A stretch of DNA of 64,000 nt from Ceratotherium simum simum (GCF_000283155.1 NW_004454177.1:1858128-1922127), one strand, 5' to 3'; positions 48,665 to 60,243 are shown, numbered from the stretch's first letter. A program made the numbers and translations. Notes: generated by a model not told the origin, from the sequence alone.

Positions 48665-48795
48665 TCAGCTCAACAAATATTCACATAGCACGTGTTATAT
48701 GCAAGGATTCTGCAGGGCACAGCGGAGGATGCAAAGATAAGACCCTGTGCTGCCCTTTAGGAGCCAACAATCAAGTAGAAGGAATGAAACCAATG
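48665..48795 (-). mobile_element. L2/L3-type 3' tail, antisense
   Basis: Reversed tail: cagctcaacaaatattcaca, then aagataagaccctgtgctgc. Confidence 0.6.
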
Positions 48796-49029
48796 CCAAC
48801 ATCCAGGGCCAAAAAGAATCAGGAAACTTGTTTTCTTGTCTCTACATCTTGCGGATATTTTTAATTCTTCTGATTATATTAATGAAAAATTTTCTGAAAA
48901 TGCCTCTCTTTTTGTGAAAAGGCTTAATTGAGGATCATTTCCTGCCTATCACAAGTAAAGATGAATATTTTTACATTCTTTGGGCTTCTGGGTTTCTGTA
49001 TGAAAGGGAAGTACTATTTACAAATACTT

Positions 49030-49218
49030 CCTCTGTGGCAGATAAAGTGCTAGGCACTGTCTTATCTATGATCTTATTTAGTCCCTAAATCTCATTGTGA
49101 GTCAGGCATAATTATGCCCACTTCATAGGCAAAGAAGCTGAAACAGAGAGGTTAAGTAATTAGCCCAAAGCCGTGGAGTTAACAAATTCAGTTAGTAAAC
49201 GGCAACTGGGTTCCAAAA
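49030..49218 (-). mobile_element. MIR SINE
   Basis: Reverse MIR: agtgctaggcactgtcttat, cccacttcataggcaaagaa and gaaacagagaggttaagtaa. Confidence 0.85.
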
Positions 49219-50210
49219 ACATTTTTGTGACTCAAATCCCATGCTTTTCTTTTTCTTTGTTCTTATTTACACTATAATTCACCGGATGTAGAGGCTTTCC
49301 TCTCTAAGAAGTAAGTAATATTATGGTATCAATTTTCCCTGTTCAAGTGAGACTATCACCACATACTATTATATACACAGGAAACTTGCTTTAACCTGTA
49401 GTAAATCTTTCTCTGGTATATGAGATTTTTGAGCATAAAGTTTCACTTGAATTATTCATATAGGAGCTGAGTTACTAACAAGTTTCTCAAATGTAAACTG
49501 CGAGTTGGTTATGACATAGCAAAGAGACCAGCAGTAACCAGCATGGAATGTCATTCCACGGCTGCTGGGATCCGGTAGACTGCACATGGCAGAGCTTGCC
49601 ACGGAAACGAACAAGATGAGAAGAAGGAGCATCATCATCATCAGTGTTTTGTGTGCTAGTCTGTTTGTGCTCAGGGCAGCACTGAAGATACATTCTCTTG
49701 GTCAACATATGTTTCACATTGCAGCCTGAAAGAAGTGTATGCAGTACAACAAAATCTTGTTAATTTGAATTAATTAGTGGGAAGGTCAATCTAAACTATG
49801 AAGAAATTTGAACCAAGGAAGAGATACAGAAAAGTACATTTTTGTTATTCACAGGAAACTTGCATCAGAGACCTAAAAGCTGAAGGGTTCACGAAGGCCT
49901 CTGGTCTTTGCGTAACATAAGACTAAAGTGTCCTTTTAACGGAGAAACCACGGAAAGCCAGGGAGATCAAGTGATTTTCCCCAAGCTCAGACAGCTGGTA
50001 AATGGCCCAAGAAATGCCGGAACCCGGTCTTCCCAGAACAGAGGTGTCTGTACTCCTCTTCTATTTAGAATTAATAAAGTATTGCCATTTAGAAGTTTCA
50101 TGTAACTTTTCTTGGATGAAAAAATTTATAATATGACATTTATTTGTATGTAAGTGAGTGCTGCTACAGTGCTATAAACCAATTATGGTTTTATTTTTTC
50201 TTGTTGATAT
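49219..50210. other. Mostly unique sequence, no gene seen
   Basis: A weak reversed MIR may lie at 49,930-50,050. The stretch 49,500-49,740 is unique, contains an ATC run, and ends near a polypyrimidine/AG-like string, but no exon is convincing. Confidence 0.4.
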
Positions 50211-50214
50211 TAAT

Positions 50215-51405
50215 TGACTTTTTTAAAAAATTGAAGTATAATTGAGAAAACTGTAGTATATTTAAAGTGTACAGCCTGATGATTTGATATATGTATACAC
50301 TGTGAAAAGATTCCCACCATCAAGTTAATTAATACATCTATTACCTCACATATTTACCTTTTTGGGTGTGTGTGAACACTTAAGTTCTGATCTCTTAGGA
50401 AATTTCAATTATACAATATGGTATTATTAACTATAATCATCATATTATACATTAGATCCTCAGACCTTATTCCTTTTATAGCTGAAAGTTTGTCCCCTTT
50501 TACCAACCTCTCCCTATTTTCTCCATTCTGCCCCTGTTAACCCCTTGCAACCACTATTCTACTCTCTGTTTCTATGAGTTTAACTTTTTTTTTTAGGTTC
50601 CATATATAAGTGATGTTTGTCTTTCTCTGTCTTGCTTATTTCACTTAGCATAATGCCCTCCAGGTTCATCTGTGTTGTCACATGTGGCAGGATTTCCTTC
50701 TCTTTTAAGGCTGAATAATATTCCATTGTATATATACATCATATTTTCCTTATCCATTCATCCATCAACGGACATGTGGGCGATTTCCATACCTTGGCTA
50801 TTATGAATAATACTGCAATGAACATGGGAGTACAGATATCTCTCTGAGATAATGATTTTCTTTCCTTTGGATATTTACCCAGAGGTGAGATTGCTGGATC
50901 ATATGGTGGTTCTATTTTTAATTTCTTGAGGAACCACCATACTGTTTTCCATAGTGGCACTAATTTACATTCTTACAAACAGTGAGTGAGGGTTCCCTTG
51001 TCTCCACACCCTCACTAGCATTTGTTATCTCTTATCTTTCTTATGATGGCGATTCTAACAGGTGTGAGGTGATATCTCATTGTGGTTTTAATTTGCATTT
51101 CCCTAATGATTAGTGATATTGAACATCTTTTCATGTACTTGTTGTTGGCTTTTTGCATATCTTCTTTGGAGAAATATCTGTTCAGGTCCTTTGCCCATTT
51201 TTTAATTGGATTATTTGTTTTTTTGCTATTGATTTGTATGAGTTTATATGTTTTGGATATTGACCCTTATTAGATACACGGTTCGCAAATATTTTTTCCC
51301 ATTCTGTAGACTATCTTTGCACTTCGTTGATGGTTTCTTTTGCTGTGCAGAAGCTTTTTACTTTGATGTAGTCCCACTTGATTATTTTTTATTTTATCGC
51401 TTGTC
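50215..51405 (-). mobile_element. Old L1 3' UTR and ORF2 tail, antisense
   Basis: Antisense L1 with gaagtataattgagaaaact, gcataatgccctccaggttc, ctggatcatatggtggttct and gtgaggtgatatctcattgt. It is diverged from the younger L1s at 9,749 and 54,145. 5' truncated; no intact frame. Confidence 0.88.
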
Positions 51406-52970
51406 CTTTAGGTGTCAGTGGGTCATTTCCTAAAGCCCTTTGCAGCTCTAGAATTCTGATTCTATGATCCATTGCTCCTCGGTTTCGAGGATTCCAGCAT
51501 TTCACCTGGCAAAGTTGTTTGCACTTTGAATAATCTGTTATAGGGATGTCATCTTGGGGGCTTGGAACGATGGAGACTCTGTGCCAATAAAAGCATACAA
51601 AACCATAGTCTTTTTGAGTGTAGAGAGTGCCTAAAACTTTCATGTATCCCTACCTGGGTTTGAAACCCAATTATGGCTCAATAGAACCTGGTTAACTCTC
51701 TCTAGACTCTTCTAGGGACGATGTCAATATATAGCTTGAGTCTCTGGGATTTTTTGAATGCATGTTTCCCCTAGATATGAAGTGCAGATGATGAAAAGCA
51801 GCCCCTTTGAGGTGATCATTTTCTCAGTCTGTGTTTTCCTTGGCTTGGGTATGGAACATGGAGGTCTCTGAGGCCTTGGAAGATGGGCCCTGTGCACGTA
51901 CTACTCAGCTCCTAGGCCTGTGTTTATGGGAAAAAGTTCCTAAAGAAACATATTGAAATTGAGCAAGATCAAGTATTCACTTGTGAGTTTCCACGAAAGT
52001 TGCTTTTTTTTAATTTTCCCCTTCACTATCTTGTGGAAATGTCTCAGAGCTGTCTTATCTGGAGAGACTTGTGCATTAAGCCAAAAAAATTTATAATTCA
52101 TATCCCTTTCTGTTCTCTTGGGGCTTCAACACACAGACAATCTTATTTGCATTCTCTAGCATTCATCTCCCTGCTTCCTGCCTGTTTCAAGACTGCCTTA
52201 GTAAGTTACAACATCCCTTCTCTCCAGCCCTGAAGCCTGTGTCTGTTGTAAGTCAGAAATTCGATTGTGCTCAAAGTGGAAGGAAACTGTACTGCTTCAC
52301 AAGGAAGGGGTCTTTGGCCATATCTACTAGCCTCTTTCCCCACATTTCAAATTCTTGAATTGAGAGCCAGAAGAAATGGTAGGAGGCTGAAGGATTCAAT
52401 GGCAAAGGCTTGTACCAAATACCAAGTACCATCCTCTCTTCTCTCTGCTCCAGGAGTTATTCTTAGCTTGATGATTTTTCATAAACATTGGCCTAAGTGT
52501 GGGGCAAATTCTCCTACTATAAAAGATGTTCTTCTAGAGCAAGTTAATTTCCTTTAGAAGCAATGCTAATTCTTTCAGACCAAAGAAAGTATTTAACATT
52601 CTCAAACTTCCTAACTCAAAAGTGGAGACCTGTTACTCTGAACATTTTTGAAGCACTCAGAGATATTTGAGGGAATAATTTATGTCCTGGGAAAATCTAG
52701 ATAATTAAATGCTCCAATAAGGACTATTCCCTTTTGCCTCTTTGTCTCCATATCCGTGAAGAGCCAAGCGTCAAGCCCTCGTCTGGTATTGACCCAGTGA
52801 GCCCCTTACTAAGTCTGATGGTGAAAATCAATCCACATGCCATTCAGTCTAGACTTCAGGGCCAGAAGGAAAGAGGATACATCAGTCAGCACACTAACCT
52901 TCCTTGTGCTTCCAGGTTCCTGCTATATCCTAGAGGAAGTATGGTATAGTACATTAGTGAATTAATTAAC
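51406..52970. other. Unique sequence, no gene seen
   Basis: No repeat or exon recognised. Short open frames at 52,000-52,557 have no family resemblance. Confidence 0.45.
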
Positions 52971-52974
52971 TCAT

Positions 52975-53250
52975 TAATTAATCCATTCATTCAGCACACA
53001 CACTGTCTAGATGTTCATAGTATGTGGGGTGCTGAGCTAAGTCTTAATATTCAAGAGTAAGAGTTTAGCTGTTCAAGATAAACATGTACACAAGTAAATG
53101 GACCGAAGTGGTGTACACACCGTAATGGAGTATATGTAGGAACAATGGGGAGAAATAGATGATCTCTGGCTTTATGAGAGATGCTTGAGATAAGAGGGCA
53201 CTTAACATTTCCTGTGGCTGGTCTCACCAAGGGATTAAGATAGAAATGGG
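52975..53250 (-). mobile_element. Possible L2 LINE 3' end, antisense
   Basis: Starts with a reversed tail-like ccattcattcagcacacaca and continues with loosely matching reversed L2 sequence. Weak. Confidence 0.4.
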
Positions 53251-53476
53251 AAGTCTTGTGTTCTCTGAGAAGCAATTTGCGCTTTTCCAGACATTCTCTT
53301 AGTGCTTCCTAGTGTCTGTTATGAAAAGCCTACGTCCCACCTGGCTGACTTCCCAATGCTGGTGGTAAAGGAGCACCTGCTGCTGGGGAGGACTACTGGT
53401 GTAGAAATCTGACCTGGACAGAATCTGGCTCCCTGTAAGAACCCATGATGAACTTTACATTGCAGATCTCAATACG

Positions 53477-53501
53477 AATCAATGAATCAATGAATCAATG
53501 A
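53477..53501. repeat. Short AATCAATG tandem repeat
   Basis: Three copies of an 8-base unit (aatcaatg) in a row. Confidence 0.85.
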
Positions 53502-53739
53502 CATGAGTCCTTTTCCTAGATTTGTTACTAACTCGTTGCATGACCTCTTTGGGTTTCCTTTTTAATAGTTGTAAAAATGGCTGCTCTGCTTTGCTTCATG
53601 GGGGCTGATGTGAAAGATCAAGTGAGAAAACCAAGGAAATATTTTGAAATGTGTCAAGTTCTTGAAAAAACTATACACGTATAAGAAATGCTATTAATCA
53701 TTGTCTTTTGGGAAAAACATGATATATTGAAGGCAGACA

Positions 53740-53888
53740 GGAGAGAAGGAAGAAAAGAGGGAAGGAAAGAGGGAGGGAGGAGTAAGGAGAGAGGAAAGAA
53801 AGGAAGGAAGGTAAGACTAGAAAGAAGGGAGAGAATGAGAAGGGAAGGGAAGAGAAAGAAGGAGAGGGAACAGAAGAGAAGAATAAAA
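53740..53888 (+). repeat. Purine-rich (GA) tract
   Basis: About 150 bases that are almost entirely A and G on this strand, with only a handful of pyrimidines. Units are gaagg, gaaag and gagaa in no fixed register. Confidence 0.95.
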
Positions 53889-54144
53889 TGAAACACATAC
53901 TCAGACAACCAAATCCAGGCTGTGGTCTCTGCGTAACACCAAGATATGTAGGTAGTACTGGGAGGAATGGAGAATCGGGTCAAGAAGGATCTCATTAGCC
54001 TCAAAGGCTGTAACCTGCTAGGTTTGTTTGGACTCACTATTCAATGACTGGCACTGATTTTTGCTTCTTCTACTAAATTTGTAGCAGTCTAGGGGAACTT
54101 TTTTGGATAAATATGTGACATGAAACCAACACTCACTTGGTTTT

Positions 54145-54894
54145 TTTTTTGTAATTTATTTTTTTTATTGCAGTAACATTGGTTTATAACATTGTATAAA
54201 TTTCAGGTGTACATCATTATACTTCTATTTCTGCATAGATTACATCATGTTCACCACACAAATACTAGTTACAATCCATCACCACACACATGTGCCTAAT
54301 CATCCCTTTAGCCCTCCTCCCTCTCGCCTCCCCCTCTGGTAACCACCAATCCAATCTCTGTCTCTATGTGTTTGTTTGTTGTTGTTTTTACCTTCTACTT
54401 ATGGGTGAGATCGTATGGTATTTGATCTTCTCCCTCTAACTTATTTCGCTTAGCATAATACCCTCAAGGTCCATCCATGTTCTGACAAATGGCTGGATTT
54501 CATCATTTCTTATGGCTGAGTAGTATTCCATTGTGTATATATACCACATCTTCTTTATCCATTCGTCCCTTGATGGGCACTTAGGTTGCTTCCAAGTCTT
54601 GGCTATTGTGAATAACGCTGTAATGAACACAGGGGTGCATGTCAATGAACACAGGGGTGCATGTATCTTTACTCATTGGTGTTTTCATATTCTTTGGATA
54701 AATACCCAGCAGTGGAATAGCTGGATCATATGGTAGTTCTATCCTTAATTTTTTGAGGAATCTCCATACTGTTTTCCATAGTGGCTGCGCCAGTTTGCCT
54801 TCCCACCAGTAGTGTATGAGAATTCCCTTCTCTCCACATCCTCTCCAACACTTGTTGTTTCCTATCTTGTTAATTATAGCCATTCTGATGGGCG
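54145..54894 (-). mobile_element. Younger L1, 5'-truncated, antisense, with TSD
   Basis: Antisense L1 flanked by the perfect 17-bp duplication aacactcacttggtttt at 54,128-54,144 and 54,895-54,911. Sequence is very close to the L1 at 9,749-11,731. It holds only the 3' UTR and the last part of ORF2, with an internal 22-base duplication. Confidence 0.93.
54622..54665. repeat. Tandem duplication inside L1
   Basis: The unit beginning aatgaacacaggggtgcatg occurs twice in a row, about 22 bases each. The related L1 at 9,749 has a single copy. Confidence 0.95.
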
Positions 54895-54911
54895 AACACT
54901 CACTTGGTTTT

Positions 54912-55103
54912 CAAGTTGTGTCTATGCCTCCTTCACGGCTTCAGACATCAAATAGTATACTGTTCGTTGAAAACTACTAGCCAGAACATAGAGAATACCA
55001 AATGCTATGCTAAAAGCTAGGTCAATTGTTTTCATCACAGATAAAACAGAAATTTTCATTACAAATATTCACACCTGTATAACAAGACCTCAAAGGAAAA
55101 ATT
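54912..55103. other. Unique sequence, no gene seen
   Basis: A short spacer between the L1 and the ERE insertion. Confidence 0.4.
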
Positions 55104-55121
55104 AAAAATGTTAGGGGATTG

Positions 55122-55332
55122 GGCCGGCCCCGTGGCTTAGCGGTTAAGTGCGTGCGCTCCGCTGCCGGCGGCCCGGGTTCGGATCCCGGGTGCGCACCGA
55201 GGCACCACTCCTCCAGCCATGCTGAGGCCGTGTCCCACATACAGCAACTAGAAGGATGTGCAGCTATGACAGACAACTATGTACTGGGGCTTTGGGGGAA
55301 AAATAAATAAATAAAATCTTTAAAAAAAAAAA
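55122..55332 (+). mobile_element. Young full-length ERE SINE with TSD and poly(A)
   Basis: A complete ERE. The head is GGCCGGCCCCGTGGCTTAGC, with an A box (tggcttagcgg) and a B box (ggttcggatcc) of an RNA polymerase III promoter. A body of about 150 bases follows, then aataaataaataaaatcttt and an A run. It is flanked by the 18-bp repeat aaaaatgttaggggattg at 55,104-55,121 and 55,333-55,350. It is CpG-rich for a SINE, which suggests a recent insertion. Confidence 0.95.
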
Positions 55333-55350
55333 AAAAATGTTAGGGGATTG

Positions 55351-55552
55351 CATTGCTTGAGCACGTGCTATGCACTGAGAACGGTCCTGGGTCTTTAGTG
55401 GGGTGGTGAGAGGGTTTGGGACATGGACAGGGACATGAGAAGAACTTCAAAGGTATGGAGAAATAGTTCTTGCCCTTGGTGCACTGTACTCTTTAGAAAG
55501 GATTACACTGTATGCAGAGGGGAAAACAAGCAAACTGTAAATGCCCTGTAAT
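55351..55552. other. Unique sequence, no gene seen
   Basis: No recognised repeat. Confidence 0.35.
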
Positions 55553-55554
55553 AT

Positions 55555-55735
55555 AGTGGAAAGAAGATCTGGGAGTCAGCAGCACTGAGTTCTAGTTCTG
55601 ACTCTCTATACAGATGTGCAACCTTACCAAGTCATGTCAACTTTCTATCTGACAAGCCCTCTGCAAAATGAAGAGTTTGGGGTAAACAGTCTCTGAGGTT
55701 CCTGAGAACCTCAGAATACAAGTTCATTTAGTACC
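55555..55735 (+). mobile_element. MIR SINE, diverged
   Basis: Forward MIR-like: atagtggaaagaagatctgg, gagttctagttctgactctc and tgaggttcctgagaacctca. Confidence 0.5.
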
Positions 55736-55739
55736 CAGA

Positions 55740-55912
55740 GAGTATTGGGTTATAATAACAATAATTATAATAGCTAATATAATGTATTATTGTGTTAAAT
55801 CTTTACACATTCTCTCAGTTCATCCTCATGCAGTCTTATAAAATAGGTATTTTTCCACCCATTCTTTAAACAAACTCAGATTCCAAAAGGTCCAACACTC
55901 TGCTCTTAACCA
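55740..55912 (-). mobile_element. MIR SINE, diverged
   Basis: Reverse MIR-like: ataataacaataattataat, then cagttcatcctcatgcagtc. Confidence 0.5.
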
Positions 55913-55914
55913 CC

Positions 55915-56185
55915 GCACAATAACAATAATAGTACTAGCTAACATTTATATAGAGCTTGTCATGTGCCTGGCACTATTCCAAGCATTTTGCATATATTAA
56001 CTCATTCAATTTTCACAGCAAGCCAATGAGGTAACTACTGTTCTTTTACGACCTCCACTGTACAGCTGAGGAAACTAAATCACAGCAACTGTTAAGTCAT
56101 TGGACCAATAAAAGGCAGATCTGAGATTATAATCTACGCAGTCTGGCTCCAGGTGTCAAACTCTTAACCATTAAAACATCCTGTC
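55915..56185 (-). mobile_element. MIR SINE, near full length
   Basis: Reverse MIR: catgtgcctggcactattcc, tatattaactcattcaattt, acagctgaggaaactaaatc and ctacgcagtctggctccagg. Confidence 0.85.
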
Positions 56186-56258
56186 CCTTAGTCTATGCAT
56201 AACCGCAGAAGAGGTGTGGCTTTAATAATGTAATGACATTACATTCCACACCCAAAAG

Positions 56259-56276
56259 TGTGTGTGTGTGTGTGTG
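56259..56276. repeat. (TG)9 microsatellite
   Basis: Nine TG units. A 19-bp near-perfect palindrome lies just upstream at 56,227-56,245. Confidence 0.9.
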
Positions 56277-56329
56277 GAGTGGGATATCATAACAGAAAGT
56301 CTTTATCCGAAAAATAAGTCTTGACTATG

Positions 56330-56530
56330 GCTTGGTAATCGAGGTAGAATATAATTTTAGAGAGGAAGCAAGAGGAAAAATTCTAGGCAGAGGTTAGCCA
56401 GCAATACAGCAGGACACAATAATGTGTGGTGAGCACAAGGAGTCAAGAGGCTGCTGGTGATGTGAGCAGGCGGCAAGGTGGCAGAGGGCTTTGATAGTCA
56501 GGCTAATTGTCAATATTGAGTAGGACAAAT
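56330..56530 (-). mobile_element. L2 LINE fragment, antisense
   Basis: Reversed L2 3' coding sequence: aaattctaggcagaggttag, then gcagagggctttgatagtca. Confidence 0.5.
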
Positions 56531-57165
56531 AGTGAGGAAACGTAAATCTTGGTCACAGTTTTTCTATCAGAAGGAAAGATTCAGGGTGTATGGGTGGAAG
56601 CCATCCAACTGGTTGGTAGCAGGTGTGATCATTCAGGGCAGATGTGAAAAGGAAGAATAAGACCCTAAAGGAAAGATTAAATGGATGAGAATTATTCATC
56701 TTGGAAAAGAGGGCTGAAGGAAGAAAATAATTTTCAGAGATTATTATTTTTTTAGTAGTCAGGATTGTGAGACATGAGTTTTTATGGGACATCATGCTTT
56801 TCTTATCTGGGAGTACTTAAAAGAAGCTCAGATTGTATTATCTATCTTGGTTTAGGTTAATCTTGTTCCAAGAGAGGCTGCCAGTCCGAGATGACAAATA
56901 TGGTAGCATGTCTGTCACCTGTCTCCTATGACACACCTGCAGCAGACAATACTAGTCGATCACCATGGCACTCTTCCCCTTTGAAGCCAGGTCTGGTCCC
57001 AACATTCAAGAGAGTATTTCAAAAAATTCCAAGAAACTTCAAATGATTGAAGGTGGCATAAAAGTTAGGAGGTGTTTGTCCTCCATGGTTAGCGGATTTC
57101 GCAATGTCCCTTAAGGAATAAATGACTCTTCCTTCTAAATATCACTTTGTCATTGCTTCTTCTCC
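56531..57165. other. Unique sequence, no gene seen
   Basis: No repeat or exon recognised. Confidence 0.4.
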
Positions 57166-57169
57166 TACT

Positions 57170-58195
57170 CTGTCTTCTCATTTGCTTTTGCCTAGATGAC
57201 TGATAAATTTCCTCTAACAGGCTCCCTGTCTCCAGCCTTGATCTCTTTTCATGCATTCTCTACACACTTGTCAGAATTGCCTTTCTACTACACTGCTCTG
57301 ATTATGCCGTTGACATCCTTAGGATGCTGTAATGGCCTCACTTCCTTTTCAGAAGCAAGCCTCAACACATAAGTGTGGACAATACAGCGCCTTCTCCTTT
57401 TCTTCCTGCTTCCTCTCATTCGTCCAAATTTACCATAGCACTGTATGATCTCACTTATATGTGGGATCTGAAAAAGCTGAACTCACAGAAACAGAGTAGA
57501 TGGGTGGTTGTCAGGGGCTGGGTATGGGGGAAATGGGGAGATGTTGGTCGAAGGGTACAAACTTACAGTTATAAGATGAGTAAGTTCTGGGGATCTAATG
57601 TACAGCATGGTGATTATAGTTAAAAATACTGTATTGTATACTTGAAGTTTCTTTAAGAATAGAGCTTAAATGTTCTCACTATAAAAAAAGGTAACTGTGT
57701 GAGGTGAAGGATGTGTTAACTAACCTAATTGTGGTAATCATTTCACAATATATATGTATATCAAATCATCACTTTGTACACCTTAAACTTATATGATGTT
57801 ATACGTCAATCGTACCTGAATAAAGCCGGAAAACCCTCCTCCACCAAATTCACCATTATTCTAGCCCTACCAAATTACTTGGAATTTTTGACTCGCTATG
57901 CCATTTCTGCTTTAATATCTTTCTATATACTCTCTCTCTCTTTCCTTCTCTGCAAAATATACTCACTCCTTTTCTTCTGCCTGCTAAACTTTCTGCTCAT
58001 GCTTCAAGATCAGCTCAAACATCAATCCTTCTGTAAAACCTTCCCTGACTTTCCCCTGCGACAGCTGGTTGTGCTTTCTTCAGCATTCTCATGGCCCTTT
58101 CAGAGGCAAGGACTTGTCTTTTTTACCTCAGTACCTTGATGCTTAATAGAGTGTCTGGCATGCAGTACATTCTAAAATTTGATTAATAAAAATAT
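57170..58195 (+). mobile_element. L2 LINE, sense, split by L1
   Basis: Left part (57,170-57,436) holds gataaatttcctctaacagg and the tgccgttgacatccttagga block. Right part (57,844-58,195) holds caagatcagctcaaacatca, accttccctgactttcccct and the terminal gtgtctggcatgcagtacat. Confidence 0.75.
57437..57843 (+). mobile_element. Old L1 3' UTR, sense, inside L2
   Basis: Landmarks: gtatgatctcacttatatgt, gggtggttgtcaggggctgg, gtacagcatggtgattatag and cactttgtacaccttaaact. It is flanked by ccaaatttaccat (57,424-57,436) and ccaaattcaccat (57,844-57,856), a target-site duplication with one mismatch. Confidence 0.9.
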
Positions 58196-58329
58196 ACATC
58201 AAATGACAGATCAGTATTAGTTTTCCCTGGTTCATTTGAGAATGAATATGGTACAAGAGAGTTGAAACCAGGTTTTCTGACACCAACTCCCTTTGATTTT
58301 TATCCTTTTCCATCACTAGGTCAGGATCT

Positions 58330-59215
58330 TATTACTTAGACCCCTGAAATGGCCTCTTTGATCCACAGTTTCTTTCTGCCAGACCACACTGCATCCAATC
58401 CATAAGCAGATTAATCGTCCTAAAATTAATATTTATATCACTTTTCTGAAATAAAACTTTAATTTCTCTCTTTTCTACCCAAAAAAGTTCAAACTCCTTG
58501 GCCCTATAGTCAAGGCTTCACAATCTGTCCATGACCTCATTTTATTGCTTTATCTAACTCTTCCTCCCAAGGAAAAACTTTCTGCTATTGCCATCTGTAC
58601 TGCTTATTATGGCCGGTCTGCATCTGCTGATTGCCCACCTCTATGCCTTTGCCTGTGTTCATCTCTTTTGTTATGAACGTCTGCCTTCTTCATTTTCATC
58701 CTCACCACTACAACTCTCTCCCCATGTCCTCTTGTCTGTCCTTACTCCTCTTTTTCACATCCACTTTGTGATTATTTTTTGTACCACACCATTCGGAAGT
58801 AATCCTACCATTTCTAGTCTTCCCCTACAGCACTTAGGTGATTTATACTACTTTGAACTTGTCACATACTGCATTGTCTTGAAGAAGCCAGAACATTTGG
58901 GTTCTAATTCTAGCTCCACCATTTATAAGCAAAAATGACTTATTCATCTTTGAAACGAGAATGATGATACCTATCTAACCTTTGTTATAGTATGAGAAAG
59001 ATCAAGTATGATGGTATATGTGTGAAAGAACTCTAAACTGTAAGGAGGCTCTTGCTATATCTTATTGTTTATATTAGTTTGCAAGTCTTATGAAATCCAG
59101 ACCTGCGTGTTGAACACTAGCACTTTCCCTTTGTATCCTCAACAGTTTGAAGCATAATGTCTTGCACACAGCAGGTGCTCAGGAAATATTTATTGCATGA
59201 ATGATGAATCATCTC
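58330..59215 (+). mobile_element. L2 LINE, sense, split by MIR
   Basis: Sense L2: ttaatcgtcctaaaattaat, ttcaaactccttggccctat, gtcaaggcttcacaatctgt and a terminal part cagcaggtgctcaggaaata at the right. A MIR sits inside. Confidence 0.75.
58868..59065 (+). mobile_element. MIR SINE inside L2
   Basis: Forward MIR: gggttctaattctagctcca, aaacgagaatgatgatacct and tgtgtgaaagaactctaaac. L2 sequence resumes on its right. Confidence 0.7.
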
Positions 59216-59940
59216 CACAGGAAACAGAGTGAGCCAGCTAATTGTCCTCGTAGGGTCTGTTTGTTGACAAGTGAGACTAGGTATCATCTAGAAATGTGAG
59301 ATTGTGAAGATTCTCTGACATTCCTTTCAAGCTTCACTTCCCTCAACCTCCCCAATATACGTACACTCACATGCACTTGTTCCCTGCTCTTCTCTGCTGT
59401 CACTGTTTTAGGAAGTAAATAGCAGAACTGTGAACATCTGCCATTCATTTTGCTTCAGTGCTGGTGCTCGAGTGAGCTATTGGCCTCTTTGCTCAAGCCA
59501 AAGACCTAGGATGTGTTACGGGACTGAGCGTATTTTCTTGCTTATGATAAAAATCACAAAGGGCAGTGAACTATTCCACAATGTTTTGGAGAGAGAGTAA
59601 GATAGCTCAAGTTAGAAATTGGAGACAGACAGCTTTATGGCTCTTGGTTTTTAGTGTTTTAGTAAAATCACCATCTAAAACATGTCCTCTAATGGGAACC
59701 ACTGCAAAGATTAAAGAGTAGTTTTGGACACTATTATGCAAGTGAACAGGTCCTCAGAGTGAAGGGCTAGTGATGCATCTGGTACCACTGGTGCCGCTGA
59801 GGCCCCTGAGAAAGAGCTGGTTAAGTTTGACCTTTGTGGAACACTTGAGGTGGGTGTCCATGTGTCACTTCAGTGCCATGCTAAGCCATGTCAAAACAGA
59901 ACTCAAAAAGAAAAATCAGTAACACTGACTTAGTCTTTAA
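59216..59940. other. Unique sequence, no gene seen
   Basis: No recognised repeat or exon. Confidence 0.4.
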
Positions 59941-59956
59941 AAAAAATTGTATTGTG

Positions 59957-60197
59957 GGGCCCACCCTGTGGCCTGGTGGTTGAGTTTGGTGCACTCTGCT
60001 TTGGCGGTCCCGGGTTCACAGGTTCCGATCCTGGGCACGGACCTATACCACTCATCAGCCATGCTGTGGCAGCAACCCACATATGAAATAGAGGAAGATT
60101 GGCACAGATGTTAGCTCAGGGTGTATCTTCCTCAAGCAAAAAGAGGACGATTGGCAACAGATGTTAGCTCAGGGTGACTCTTCCTCAGCCAAAAAAG
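59957..60197 (+). mobile_element. ERE SINE with exact TSD, sense
   Basis: Sense ERE flanked by aaaaaattgtattgtg at 59,941-59,956 and 60,198-60,213. It has the usual doubled tail motif (gatgttagctcagggtg twice). Its head is diverged, so it is an older copy than 55,122. Confidence 0.93.
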
Positions 60198-60243
60198 AAA
60201 AAATTGTATTGTGTTCATCATGAAATTTTTTTTGCATTAATTT

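Noticed and set aside
49456..49641. A minus-strand frame with a signal-peptide-like start (four Met then leucines)
   Set aside because: The hydrophobic start comes from an ATC-type repeat. The rest has no domain, and no promoter, splice sites or conserved pattern are visible.
49715..49740. Possible 3' splice site (tttcacattgcag)
   Set aside because: The string fits a splice acceptor, but no open frame with a matching donor or coding signal follows it.
53654..54037. 127-codon minus-strand frame and a charged plus-strand frame
   Set aside because: They are translations of the purine-rich tract, which lacks stop codons because of its composition.
55122..55200. Possible tRNA gene because of A and B box matches
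   Set aside because: The boxes belong to the ERE head. It lacks a cloverleaf with a proper anticodon arm and acceptor stem, and it continues into a SINE body and A tail.
57170..59215. CRISPR-like or other regular repeat array from repeated short motifs
   Set aside because: The repeats are separate L2, MIR and L1 copies, not evenly spaced identical units; the genome is mammalian.
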